Origin: Benzoatithermus flavus
Lineage (GTDB): Bacteria > Pseudomonadota > Alphaproteobacteria > Geminicoccales > Geminicoccaceae
Length of the DNA stretch: 64,000 nt
Assembly (NCBI RefSeq): GCF_037908215.1
Contig: NZ_JBBLZC010000006.1
Location: 62,001 to 126,000 of the forward strand
Reading direction: 5' to 3'
Shown here: positions 8,500 to 16,843 of the stretch, in pieces
Layout: each line of letters begins with the position of its first letter
Position numbering within the stretch: the stretch's first letter is position 1
Translations under genes and position numbers: made by a program
Notes under the pieces: model-generated
Databases searched by the model: none
What the model saw: the letters and a program-made list of their open reading frames with translations, nothing else
Told to the model about the DNA's origin: nothing

Positions 8500-9510
8500 A
8501 TGTTGCGGACGAACCTCGACGACCTCGCCGCCTTCCTGGCGGTCGCACGGGAGCGCAGCTTCACCCGGGCCGCCGCCCAGCTCGGCGTGTCGCAGTCGGC
8601 GCTGAGCCAGACCGTCCGCGGGCTCGAGGCACGGCTCGGGCTCCGGCTCCTGACCCGCACCACGCGCAGTGTGGCGCCGACCGAGGCGGGCGAACGCCTG
8701 CTCCATGCCGTGGGGCCGGCCTTCGACCAGATCGATGCCGGGCTGGCTGCGCTGAGCGCGCTGCGCGACAGGCCCGCCGGCACGATCCGGATCACGGCCG
8801 GCGATCATGCCGTCCGGACGATCCTCTGGCCGAAGCTGGCGAGGTTCCTGCCGGGCTACCCGGAGATCAAGGTGGAGATCGCCGTCGACAACGGCCTGAC
8901 CGACATCGTCGCCGAGCGCTTCGATGCCGGCGTGCGCTTCGGCGAGCAGGTGGCGAAGGACATGATCGCCGTGCGCATCGGACCGGACATCCGCTTCGCG
9001 GTGGTCGGGGCGCCGTCCTACCTCGCGCAGCGGCCGCCACCACGCACGCCGCAGGACCTGCTCGGCCATCCGTGCATCAACCAGCGCCTGCCGACCTATG
9101 GCGGGCTCTATGCCTGGGAGTTCGAGAAGGACGGGCGCCAGCTACGGGTGCGCGTCGAGGGACAGCTCGTGTTCAACAGCGTCTTTCAGGTCCTCGATGC
9201 CGCGCTCGCCGGCTTCGGGCTGGCCTACGTGCCGGAGGACCTGGCGCAGCCCCATCTCGCCGAAGGACGTCTCGTCCGGGTGCTCGAAGAATGGAGCCCA
9301 CCCTGGTCGGGGTACCATCTCTACTACCCGAGCCGCCGCCAAGCCTCGCCGGCCTTCGTCCTGCTCGTCGAGGCGCTCCGCCACCGAGGCCGAGAGCAGC
9401 ATTCGACGTCGGCTTTCGACGCGCTGCATGCCACGCCGGAGCAGCCTCGGCATCAGGAAGCTCCCGAGCCGCCCGAGAACGGCTCCAGATGCGCGAGCGG
9501 GCCGGTGTAG
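8500..9510 (+). CDS. LysR-family transcriptional regulator
   Basis: N-terminal winged HTH (residues 1-60: LAAFLAVARERSFTRAAAQLGVSQSALSQTVRGLE) followed by a substrate-binding domain with the TIRITAGDHAVRTIL and FGLAYVPEDLA strands. The usual family length is about 300; this one has 336 residues because the tail after VLLVEALRHRG is an unrelated Glu/Pro-rich extension overlapping the convergent racemase gene by 58 bases, suggestive of a small frameshift at the 3' end. Divergent from the cupin/SDR/SMP-30/ior/ADH operon, which it most likely regulated. An 11-bp dyad (aagc-aga-gctt, 8485-8495) lies just before its start. Confidence 0.92.
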   Translation: MLRTNLDDLAAFLAVARERSFTRAAAQLGVSQSALSQTVRGLEARLGLRLLTRTTRSVAPTEAGERLLHAVGPAFDQIDAGLAALSALRDRPAGTIRITAGDHAVRTILWPKLARFLPGYPEIKVEIAVDNGLTDIVAERFDAGVRFGEQVAKDMIAVRIGPDIRFAVVGAPSYLAQRPPPRTPQDLLGHPCINQRLPTYGGLYAWEFEKDGRQLRVRVEGQLVFNSVFQVLDAALAGFGLAYVPEDLAQPHLAEGRLVRVLEEWSPPWSGYHLYYPSRRQASPAFVLLVEALRHRGREQHSTSAFDALHATPEQPRHQEAPEPPENGSRCASGPV

Positions 9511-10208
9511 CGTTTCGGGAGCGGCCAGGCGAGGTCGCCGGTCTTGCTCGTCCCGAGGCCGAGGCCGACGAGCGCCTCGACGAGCTTCACCGCCGCCGCT
9601 ACCCCGTCGATCACGGGCGCGCCGATCTCGCGCGCGATATGGGCGGCGAGGTCGGCCATGCCGGCGCAGCCCAGGACGATCGCCCCTGAGCCGTCCTCCG
9701 CGAGGGCGCGGCGGCACTCTTCGGTGATGATGCGGCGCGCGCCCGAGGCCGGATTCTCGAGCTCGAGCACCGGCAGCTCGGTCGCCCGCACCCGCCGGCA
9801 GTGATGCTCCATGCCGTAGTTGCGCACGAGATGCTCGGCGATGATCCGGGTGCGCCCGAGCGTCGTCACGATCGAGAAGCCGGTGGCGACGAAGCTCGCC
9901 ACATGCATGGCAGCCTCGGCGATGCCGAGCACCGGCCCCCGTGCGATCTCGCGCACCGCCAGCAGGCCGGGATCGCCGAAGCAGGCGATGACGTAGCCGT
10001 CGGCACCTTCCGTCTCGCCGCGCCGGACCTCCTCGAGCAGCCCGATCACGCTCACCGCCTCGTCGTAATGGCCCTCGATCGAGGCCGGGCCCATGGGCGA
10101 GGTCGCAGCCACGATCTCCGTGCCGGGGGCCGCCACGGCACGCGCCGCCGCGGCGATCACCTCGGTCATGCTCGACGTGGTGTTGGGGTTGATCACTTTG
10201 ATCCGCAT
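9453..10208 (-). CDS. Asp/Glu/hydantoin racemase family protein
   Basis: About 251 residues from ATG 10208 (MRIKVINPNTT). The two catalytic Cys regions of this family are visible: YVIACFGDPGL in the first lobe and IVLGCAGMADLA in the second. Related enzymes racemise hydantoins, aspartate or glutamate; cytosolic. It is transcribed divergently from a Liv-type ABC importer gene set, with a 9-bp-arm inverted repeat in the shared 167-base promoter region, implying common control and perhaps import of an amino-acid or hydantoin substrate. The exact substrate is not deducible. An upstream in-frame extension to 10286 is ignored because it crosses the operator. Confidence 0.88.
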   Translation of the reverse strand: MRIKVINPNTTSSMTEVIAAAARAVAAPGTEIVAATSPMGPASIEGHYDEAVSVIGLLEEVRRGETEGADGYVIACFGDPGLLAVREIARGPVLGIAEAAMHVASFVATGFSIVTTLGRTRIIAEHLVRNYGMEHHCRRVRATELPVLELENPASGARRIITEECRRALAEDGSGAIVLGCAGMADLAAHIAREIGAPVIDGVAAAVKLVEALVGLGLGTSKTGDLAWPLPKRYTGPLAHLEPFSGGSGAS

Positions 10209-10254
10209 CGCGGCGGTCTCCGCTGGATCCTTCGTGCCGGGATGGCGCAGCTCC

Positions 10255-10285
10255 TGTATACGAGTTTTCGCAGAAATCGTATACA
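10255..10285. promoter_or_regulatory. Inverted-repeat operator between racemase and Liv genes
   Basis: Perfect 9-bp arms TGTATACGA (10255-10263) and TCGTATACA (10277-10285) separated by 13 bases, in the divergent promoter region. The GTATAC core resembles sites of GntR/FCD-type repressors. It would place a regulator between the start of the racemase (10208) and the binding-protein gene (10376). No GntR gene is in the window. Confidence 0.6.
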
Positions 10286-10375
10286 AAGTCGTTGCAGAAT
10301 CGCTGGGTGCTAGCGCATAGTGGAGCGAGCAACGGCCGGCGATCGCTGGACCGCGAGACGATCAGGAGGCTAGGC

Positions 10376-11584
10376 ATGACGAATCCCGGCATGACCCGTC
10401 GCGGGTGGTTTTTGCTCGGGGCGAGCGCCCTCATCGTGGGCGGCGTGACGGCGGCACGGCCCGCCGCGGCCGAGAACGTGCTCAAGATCGGCGTGCTCGG
10501 CGTGATGAGCGGGCCGGCGGCGAGCTGGGGCCTGGTCAACAAGTACTGCGCGGAAGCCACCGCCCAGATGTACAACGAGAAGGGCGGCGTCGAGATCGGC
10601 GGCGAGAAGTACAGGATCCAGATCGTCGCCGTCGACGACAAGAACGACCCGAAGCTCAGCGTCTCCGGCGCCGAGCGGTTGATCCAGCAGGAGAAGATCC
10701 GCTACATCATCGGCCCCAACGTCGACACGACGGCGGCGAGCGTGCGGCCCGTGGCCGAGAAGAACGGGGCGATCTACATCCCCTACGCCTTTTCGAGGTC
10801 GCTCTACACGCCGCCGGCCGGCAACGCGATCTTGGGCATGATCGCGAGCTACCAGGCAGGGCCGATCATCTACAAGTATCTGCAAGAGAACAAGGGTGTG
10901 AAGAAGGTGGCCTTCGTCGCCCGCAACGAGTCCGATCCCTTGAACCAGCGCGACGAGGGCGTGGCGGCGGCGAAGAAGCTCGGCCTCGAGGTCGTCTCGA
11001 GCGCGGACACCTACGAGCCCGGCACCAGCGACTTCTTCCCGGTGATGTCGAAGGTGGTGAGCGGCAATCCCGACCTCATCGTGCTTTCGGGCGTGGCACC
11101 TGCCGACGCGCCGCTCCTGATCAAGACCGCCCGCGAGCTCGGCTTTCAGGGCACCTTGAGCACCGAGACCGCGCAGGACGCCAAGATCATCGGCGAGGTC
11201 GCGGGCGATGCCGCGAACGGCTTCATCTCGGTGGGCGGGGCCAGCACGCCCGAGATCCGCAGCCCCTACATGGAGGAGTTCGTCAAGCGCTACGAGAAGG
11301 TGGCCGGCGAGTGGAACGACGAGGCCGGCACCAAGGTCTACGCGCTCGAGATGATCCTCGCCACGCTGCAGAAGACCGGCAAGGCCGGGATCGACGACGT
11401 GGGTCCGTTCAAGCAGGCGATCGACACGTTCTCGATCAAGAATCCGTTCCTCAAAGAGAACGCCGAGCTCAAGTATGTCGGCACGGCCTATTTCGGCCAG
11501 AAGCGCCAGATCGGCGTGCCGATGGTGGTGAACGAGTACCGGGATGGCGGCTTCAAGACGCTGTTCGTCGGCAGCGTCGAGTAG
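10376..11584 (+). CDS. ABC transporter periplasmic substrate-binding protein (Liv type)
   Basis: A 402-residue type I periplasmic binding protein. The signal is MTRRGWFLLGASALIVGG up to AAA-EN; the RR pair suggests possible Tat export, but this is weak. The mature protein follows the LivJ/amide-binding pattern (LKIGVLGVMSGPAASWG, YIIGPNVDTTAASVRPVAEKNGAIYI). Start ATG 10376 follows aggaggctaggc. It is the first gene of a binding protein/permease/permease/ATPase/ATPase set, separated from the permease by a 174-base gap holding a 35-bp palindrome. The ligand may be a branched-chain or other amino acid, amide or a hydantoin derivative. Confidence 0.93.
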   Translation: MTNPGMTRRGWFLLGASALIVGGVTAARPAAAENVLKIGVLGVMSGPAASWGLVNKYCAEATAQMYNEKGGVEIGGEKYRIQIVAVDDKNDPKLSVSGAERLIQQEKIRYIIGPNVDTTAASVRPVAEKNGAIYIPYAFSRSLYTPPAGNAILGMIASYQAGPIIYKYLQENKGVKKVAFVARNESDPLNQRDEGVAAAKKLGLEVVSSADTYEPGTSDFFPVMSKVVSGNPDLIVLSGVAPADAPLLIKTARELGFQGTLSTETAQDAKIIGEVAGDAANGFISVGGASTPEIRSPYMEEFVKRYEKVAGEWNDEAGTKVYALEMILATLQKTGKAGIDDVGPFKQAIDTFSIKNPFLKENAELKYVGTAYFGQKRQIGVPMVVNEYRDGGFKTLFVGSVE

Positions 11585-11607
11585 CCGGCGACCCGAATAC
11601 GGGTAAC

Positions 11608-11642
11608 GCCTCGTTCATGGTACCTGGTACCATGAACGAGGC
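11608..11642. repeat. 35-bp near-perfect palindrome between binding protein and livH
   Basis: Arms of 17 bases, gcctcgttcatggtacc (11608-11624) and its exact complement (11626-11642), around a single T. It lies 24 bases after the binding-protein stop. As RNA it makes a very stable hairpin that could protect the upstream message and reduce downstream transcription, but no T-tract follows, so it is not a standard intrinsic terminator. Confidence 0.7.
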
Positions 11643-11758
11643 ATGATCGACGAGGGTTCGACACGGCCGCTCCCGGGCGGCTCGAGCAGGCTCTATTTGA
11701 GCGATCCTCGTATCCTCCCCGCTCGCACCGGGGGAGGGCCAGGGTGGGAGCTCCGGGA

Positions 11759-12619
11759 ATGGAGCAGATCATCGTCAACGGCGTGGTCCTGTCCGCCAAC
11801 TACGCGCTGATAGCGCTCGGCATCACGCTGATCTTCAGCATCATGAACCTGCTCAACTTCGCCCACGGGCAGATATTCATGATCGGCGGCTTCGTCGTCT
11901 ACTACGTCTACGGCCAGTGGGGCCTGCCTTATGCCCTGGGCCTCCTCGCCGCCGCCGCCGTCACCGGCCTCATCGGCGTGCTGTTCGAGGTCTTGTTCTT
12001 TCGCCGGGTGGTCAAGGTCGCGACGCGCGAGGAGAACTCGATGCTGCTCGCGGTCGGCACGGCGCTCCTCCTCGAGAACCTCGCCCTTTTCGCCTTCGGC
12101 GAGAAGCAGCGCGGCGTACCCTCGGTCGTGGCCGGCGTCTACAGGCTCGGCAACGCCTACCTCCCGGCCGGCCGTCTCCTCGTGGTCGTGATCGCCCTCG
12201 CCCTCATCGTGGGCCTCCTCCTCTTCGTCCAGTACACCCGTCCCGGCCGCGCCATGCGCGCTCTGGCGCAGGACCGCCAGGTCACCTACCTCATGGGCGT
12301 CGACGTGGACCGCATCTCGGCCATGGGCTTCGGCATCGGCGCCGCTCTCGCCGGACTCGCCGGCGCGCTCCTGATCACCATCTCCGGGGTCAATGCGGGC
12401 ATCGGCGGCGCCATCTCCACCAAGGCCTTCATCATGATCATGATCGGCGGTGCCGGCGTCGTCGCGGGCTCCATCCTGGGCGCCATCGTCCTGGGCTTCG
12501 CGGAAGCCATCGGCTACGCGCTGATTCCGGGCTCGACCACCTATCTCCTGATCTTCGTGGGTCTGATCCTGTTCCTGATCCTCCGTCCGCAGGGGATCAT
12601 GGGCAAGCCGCAGGGCTGA
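11759..12619 (+). CDS. livH: Branched-chain amino-acid ABC transporter permease (LivH type)
   Basis: About 286 residues with eight or so membrane segments and LivH hallmarks: GVVLSANYALIALGITLIF, LLNFAHGQIFMIGGF, and the cytoplasmic coupling region MRALAQDRQVTYLMGVDVDR followed by GIGAALAGLAGAL. ATG 11759 is used; GTG 11744 would add five residues. It forms the inner-membrane channel with the next gene product. Confidence 0.93.
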   Translation: MEQIIVNGVVLSANYALIALGITLIFSIMNLLNFAHGQIFMIGGFVVYYVYGQWGLPYALGLLAAAAVTGLIGVLFEVLFFRRVVKVATREENSMLLAVGTALLLENLALFAFGEKQRGVPSVVAGVYRLGNAYLPAGRLLVVVIALALIVGLLLFVQYTRPGRAMRALAQDRQVTYLMGVDVDRISAMGFGIGAALAGLAGALLITISGVNAGIGGAISTKAFIMIMIGGAGVVAGSILGAIVLGFAEAIGYALIPGSTTYLLIFVGLILFLILRPQGIMGKPQG

Positions 12620-12635
12620 GCGGAGGACGACGCCG

Positions 12636-13616
12636 ATGCGCACGCAGCCTCTCTCCCCTCCGGCCACGACCGAGCTGCCGGGTCGCCCCCGCGCAGGCCT
12701 CGGCCGCATGGCACTCGCCGTGGTGGCGGCCCTCCTCTACCTCGTCGCGGTGCCGCTGCTCCTCGCCGACCGGCCCTATTTCCTCAACGTGCTCACCAAC
12801 GCCTCGATCCTGAGCTTCGCGAGCCTGGGCGTGTGGGTCACGTTCACGATCGGACGCATCAACATCGCGCAAGGCGCGTTCGCGATGATCGGCGGCTACG
12901 TCACCGCCATCCTCTCCACCCGCTACGGGCTTCCCTTCTGGCTGTGCCTGCCGTTCTCGGCCGTGGTCGCGGCCCTGGTCGGCATCGCGATCGGCCTGCC
13001 GATCCTGCGCTTGCGCGGCGTCTACTTCGCCATGATCACGCTCAGCCTCACCGAGGCGGTGCGGCTCGCCTTCCTCAACGGCGGCGACCTCACCAAAGGT
13101 GCCACCGGCATCGTCAACATCCCGCAGCCCGCCGGCATCCAGACGCCGGTGGCGTTCTACCTGCTCGCGGCCTGCCTCCTGATCCTCGGCCTGCTCGCCG
13201 TCCGGCGGCTCGCCACCAGCCGGATCGGCTGGGTGTTCCGCTCGCTGCGCCAGAACGAGGATCTGGCTGCGTCCTTCGGCGTGGACGTCGCCCGCTACCG
13301 TGTCGTCGCGTTCGCCTTCTCCTGCGCCATGGGTGGCATCGCCGGCTCGTTCTTCGCCGTGTTCCACCAGAACATCTACCCCGCGAGCTACAGCGTGCAG
13401 GATTCGATCAACTTCATGCTCTACTGCTTCCTGGGCGGGCTCGACCATGTCCTGGGGCCCGTGGTCGGCGCCTTTCTCCTCGTGATCGCGTTCGAGCTCC
13501 TGGGCGAGCTCCAGCAGTACCAGGCGCTGCTCTACGGTATCCTGATGATCGTCGTCATGCTGTTCCTTCCCAACGGCATCTTGAGCCTCGAGCTCGGCCG
13601 CGGAGACAGGCGATGA
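12636..13616 (+). CDS. livM: Branched-chain amino-acid ABC transporter permease (LivM type)
   Basis: 326 residues, multi-spanning, starting with a 25-residue cytosolic tail. LivM features are NASILSFASLGVWVTFTIGRINIAQGAFAMIGGY and the coupling helix FRSLRQNEDLAASFGVDVARYR. It begins 16 bases after livH and its stop overlaps the ATG of the first ATPase gene (ATGA at 13613-13616), so the transporter is one operon. Confidence 0.93.
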   Translation: MRTQPLSPPATTELPGRPRAGLGRMALAVVAALLYLVAVPLLLADRPYFLNVLTNASILSFASLGVWVTFTIGRINIAQGAFAMIGGYVTAILSTRYGLPFWLCLPFSAVVAALVGIAIGLPILRLRGVYFAMITLSLTEAVRLAFLNGGDLTKGATGIVNIPQPAGIQTPVAFYLLAACLLILGLLAVRRLATSRIGWVFRSLRQNEDLAASFGVDVARYRVVAFAFSCAMGGIAGSFFAVFHQNIYPASYSVQDSINFMLYCFLGGLDHVLGPVVGAFLLVIAFELLGELQQYQALLYGILMIVVMLFLPNGILSLELGRGDRR

Positions 13617-14389
13617 GCCTCCTGCGCGTTCAGGACCTCACCAAGCGCTTCGGCGGCCTCGTCGCCGTCAACGACGTCAGCTTCGACGTCGAGGCCGGCG
13701 AGATCCTCTCGATCATCGGCCCGAACGGCGCCGGCAAGAGCACGCTCTTCAAGCTGATCGCCTCGTTCCTGAAGCCCACGGCCGGCCGCGTGCTCCTGGA
13801 AGGCGAGGAGATCTCGGGCCTGAAGCCCCATATCGTGGCGCGCAAAGGGGTCGTGCGCACCTTCCAGGAGACCACGGTCTTCAAGGAGATGACTGCCCTC
13901 GAGAACGTGGTCGTGGCGCACCATCTCCGCCTCAAGGCCGGTCTCCTGGGCGTCTACTTCGCGAGCCCGCGGGCGCGCGCCGACGAGGCGAGCTTCCGCG
14001 CGAGCGCTTCGGAGATCCTCGACTATCTGGGCCTCGGCCACGTCAAGCACGAGCGCGCGCGCAACCTGCCGCACGGCTATCTCCGCGCGCTCGGCATCGC
14101 CGTCGCCATGGCGGCCGAGCCGCGCGTGCTGCTCCTGGACGAGCCTTTCGCCGGCATGAATCCCGAGGAGAAGGACCGTGCGGTGCGGATGGTGCGCGGC
14201 ATTCGCGACCGCGGCATCACCGTTCTTCTCGTCGAGCACGACATGCCGTCCGTGATGCGGATCAGCGACCGCATCGTCGTCATCAGCTTCGGCACCAAGA
14301 TCGCCGAGGGCACGCCCGAGGCGGTGAGAAACGACCCGGCGGTGATCGAGGCCTATCTCGGCGCCGAGGACGAGACGCTGGGGCACTGA
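13613..14389 (+). CDS. livG: ABC transporter ATP-binding protein (LivG type)
   Basis: 258 residues with Walker A GPNGAGKS, Q-loop FQET, and Walker B LLLDEPFAG followed by the switch His in LLVEHDM. The signature loop reads LPHGYLRALGIAVAMA in place of LSGGQQ, a LivG-like variation (YGxQRxLEIA is more usual), so position 1-4 of the signature is atypical here. Start ATG 13613 overlaps the LivM stop. Pairs with the next gene product to energise import. Confidence 0.92.
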   Translation: MSLLRVQDLTKRFGGLVAVNDVSFDVEAGEILSIIGPNGAGKSTLFKLIASFLKPTAGRVLLEGEEISGLKPHIVARKGVVRTFQETTVFKEMTALENVVVAHHLRLKAGLLGVYFASPRARADEASFRASASEILDYLGLGHVKHERARNLPHGYLRALGIAVAMAAEPRVLLLDEPFAGMNPEEKDRAVRMVRGIRDRGITVLLVEHDMPSVMRISDRIVVISFGTKIAEGTPEAVRNDPAVIEAYLGAEDETLGH

Positions 14390-14404
14390 GAGGCAAGGCC
14401 GGCC

Positions 14405-15115
14405 ATGTACTTCGCCTGCAAGAACCTCACCGTCCGCTACGATCGGGTCACGGCTCTCCGCGACGTGTCGCTCGAGCTCGCCGAGGGCGAGATCGTGGCC
14501 CTCATCGGCGCCAACGGCGCCGGCAAGTCCACCACCTTGCGCGCGATCACGGGGCTCAAGCAGCCGGCTGCGGGCGAGATCTGGTTCGAGGGCAGCCGCA
14601 TCGACCGCCTGCCGCCGGCCGAGATCGTCAGGCGCGGCATCGCCATGGTGCCGGAGGGGCGGCGGATCTACCCCTACATGACGGTCAAGGACAACCTCCT
14701 CATGGGCGCCTATCTCCGGCAGGACCGAGCCGGCATCAAGCGGGACCTCGAGAAGATCTTCGTCCGCTTCCCGCGGGTGAAGGAGCGCCTCAACCAGCAG
14801 GCCGGCACCCTCTCGGGCGGCGAGCAGGAGATGGTCGTGGTGGGTCGGGCGCTGATGGCCCGCCCCAAGCTGCTCCTCCTCGACGAGCCGTCCTTGGGCC
14901 TCGCCCCCATGGTCGTGCGCGAGATCGCGAAGCTCGTCACCGACATCAACCGCGAGGACAAGGTGAGCGTGATCCTGGTCGAGCAGAACTCGCGCATGGC
15001 GCTGCGGATCAGCCACCGCGCCTACGTGCTCGAGACCGGCAGCATCGGCCTCGCCGGCCCCTCGGCCGAGCTTGCCGACGACGACCACGTGCGGCGGCTC
15101 TATCTCGGCGGGTGA
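14405..15115 (+). CDS. livF: ABC transporter ATP-binding protein (LivF type)
   Basis: 236 residues: Walker A GANGAGKSTTL, signature LSGGEQEMVVVGRALM, Walker B LLLDEPSLGLAP, and switch region VILVEQNSRMAL. Note EGRRIYPYMTV, the typical LivF 'E-x-R-x-I/V-F-xxMTV' block. It completes the five-gene importer, 15 bases after livG. It is followed by a large hairpin and a convergent gene. Confidence 0.93.
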   Translation: MYFACKNLTVRYDRVTALRDVSLELAEGEIVALIGANGAGKSTTLRAITGLKQPAAGEIWFEGSRIDRLPPAEIVRRGIAMVPEGRRIYPYMTVKDNLLMGAYLRQDRAGIKRDLEKIFVRFPRVKERLNQQAGTLSGGEQEMVVVGRALMARPKLLLLDEPSLGLAPMVVREIAKLVTDINREDKVSVILVEQNSRMALRISHRAYVLETGSIGLAGPSAELADDDHVRRLYLGG

Positions 15116-15178
15116 GGTGGCCGCCCGAGGCGCCGCTCGCCACGTGTCACCGGGCCGGCGGCCGGCGTCCATGCCCGG

Positions 15179-15238
15179 GCCCGTCTCGGCCATCCGGCCC
15201 CTCGCCGCGCGGCCCGGATGGCCGGCTCGAAGACGGGC
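15179..15238. terminator. Long interrupted hairpin between convergent genes
   Basis: cggccatccgg (15187-15197) pairs with ccggatggccg (15214-15224), extended by gcccgtct (15179-15186) with agacgggc (15231-15238) across a six-base bulge. It sits between the livF stop and the convergent GHMP gene stop. There is no U-tract on either strand, so a bidirectional, Rho-aided or processing role is only inferred. Confidence 0.4.
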
Positions 15239-15318
15239 CATGACACCAGGCGAAGGCAGGAACCCGCCCCGGGCGCGGCCGATGCGCCCCGACCGTCGCG
15301 CAAGGAGCAGGCCCGGCG

Positions 15319-16284
15319 CTACCCTCGGCCCCGGTCGAACGTCGTGAGCTCGGCCCCGCGATTGCGGGCAGCGGTGACGACGAAGCGCAGGCTCGGGAAG
15401 CGGTCGGCAAAGCGCGCCTGCGCCGCCCGGTGCAGCCGCTCGGCCGCCTCCTCGCTTTCCAGCACGGCGAAGCCGGTCGGCCCCCACGAGCTCTGGCCCA
15501 CGCCCGCGATCCCCAGTCCCTCGAGCCAGGCCAGCACCTCGCTCACCGCCGGGCTCGTGAACCGCCCGCCCTGGGCCGGGGCGAAATAGTCGCCGACCCG
15601 GCGCTGGATCTCGCCGACGGCGGCGCCGACCGCGGCGATGTCGCCGGTCGCGAGCCCCGGCAGGAGCTGCATCACGACGCGGCGGCAGAGCTCGCCCGCG
15701 AGCGCCGGTGTGTAGGGCGGCAGGGCGCCGAAAGCGCCCGCCTCGCCGGCACCGTGCAGCCCCTCGCGTGCCCGGTCGAAGATCAGGAGCAGACGCCAGC
15801 CTGCCGGGAACGGCAGCCGGGCGGTGACCGGCGGCGGCTCGCCCGCCGCGGTCCTGCCGCCGTCGAGGATGAAGCCGCCCTGCTCGAACGCGCCGATGCC
15901 GATGCCCGAGCGGGCGCCGCGCTCGAGGAGGCGCGCCACCTCGCGCGCACCTTCCGGGCGGCCGGCCAGCCGGGCGAGGCCCACGCCCAGTGCCAGCCCG
16001 AGCTGGGTGCCCGATCCCAGCCCGACATGGGCCGGAATCGTCGCCTCGATCGTGATCCGGACCGGCGGCAGCCGCCAGCTCCGGCCGAGCACGGCGAGCA
16101 GCCGCCGCGTGCGCTCGACCTCGGCGGCGCCGGAGATCTCGTCCGTGTCCGCGCGCTCGATGCGCAGCCGGGTGGCGAAGCCCTCGATGGTGAGCCCGAG
16201 GCTGCCGAACCGGCGCCCGAGCCCGCCTTCGAGATCGAGGAACCCGAGATGCAGCCGCGCCGGTGCCGTGACGTGCACGGCCAT
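15319..16284 (-). CDS. GHMP-family enzyme, beta-ribofuranosylaminobenzene 5'-phosphate synthase-like
   Basis: 321 residues from ATG 16284. It opens VTAPARLHLGFLDLEG, has the GHMP ATP-like loop PAHVGLGSGTQLGLALG, SGIGIGAFEQGGFILDGG, and a late GVGQSSWGPTGFAV. These are the marks of the beta-RFAP synthase family, which makes the first committed intermediate of (tetrahydro)methanopterin; in Proteobacteria this cofactor carries C1 units during formaldehyde oxidation. No other methanopterin gene is in the window, but formate dehydrogenase and PQQ genes are. The extension upstream to 16635 is not conserved-looking. Confidence 0.82.
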   Translation of the reverse strand: MAVHVTAPARLHLGFLDLEGGLGRRFGSLGLTIEGFATRLRIERADTDEISGAAEVERTRRLLAVLGRSWRLPPVRITIEATIPAHVGLGSGTQLGLALGVGLARLAGRPEGAREVARLLERGARSGIGIGAFEQGGFILDGGRTAAGEPPPVTARLPFPAGWRLLLIFDRAREGLHGAGEAGAFGALPPYTPALAGELCRRVVMQLLPGLATGDIAAVGAAVGEIQRRVGDYFAPAQGGRFTSPAVSEVLAWLEGLGIAGVGQSSWGPTGFAVLESEEAAERLHRAAQARFADRFPSLRFVVTAARNRGAELTTFDRGRG

Positions 16285-16348
16285 GGCCGGATCGCCGACG
16301 GTCACCACGGAAGATCCACCGGGTACGGCGGCAGGAGCCGGTCGCTGC

Positions 16349-16657
16349 TCACGGGCAGGCACCCCTCGCATCTCGCCTGCACCACGAGAAGCCGGCCGGC
16401 CGCTCCACGGCTTCGCGTCCCTCCTCGCCGTGGAACGCCTCGGGCACCTCGCCCGGCAGGAGAGCGAAGAAGCCGTCGGGAACCTCGAGCTCGCCCCGCA
16501 GCGCTCCGGGCTCGCGCGGCCGCCTCTTCTCCGCCACCGGCACGAGCCTCGCCACCGGCTCGCCCTTGCGGGTGACGACGATCTTCTCGCCCGCGAGCGC
16601 GCGGTCGATCGGGCGCGACGGCGCGGTGCTGGCATCGTGGACGCTGACGGCGGACAT
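16349..16657 (-). CDS. Phd/YefM-type antitoxin, orphan
   Basis: 102 residues from ATG 16657 with an aaaggagc Shine-Dalgarno. The N-terminal DNA-binding fold is typical (SAVSVHDA..., RALAGEKIVVTRKGEPVARLVPV), and a C-terminal tail rich in Glu/Pro could be the toxin-binding part. No PIN, Doc or RelE gene follows: the next gene, 64 bases on, is the GHMP enzyme. It is therefore an orphan antitoxin or a toxin remnant site; autoregulation is likely but no operator was identified. The tail after EAFHGEEGR looks low in family resemblance. Confidence 0.75.
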   Translation of the reverse strand: MSAVSVHDASTAPSRPIDRALAGEKIVVTRKGEPVARLVPVAEKRRPREPGALRGELEVPDGFFALLPGEVPEAFHGEEGREAVERPAGFSWCRRDARGACP

Positions 16658-16843
16658 GGCTCGGGCTCCTTTGCCCGGCGAGGATGTGCAGAGGCCTGGC
16701 TGGCTGGTCAACGGCTTTCCGCCGCCGCGGCCGCCTGCGGCGTCCATGGCCCCTCCGGACCTTGCAACCGGGCCGGCCGAGAGCCTTATCGTGGAGCGCA
16801 CGCTCACATGCATTCCGATACCGGTAGCGAGGAACGATCGATC

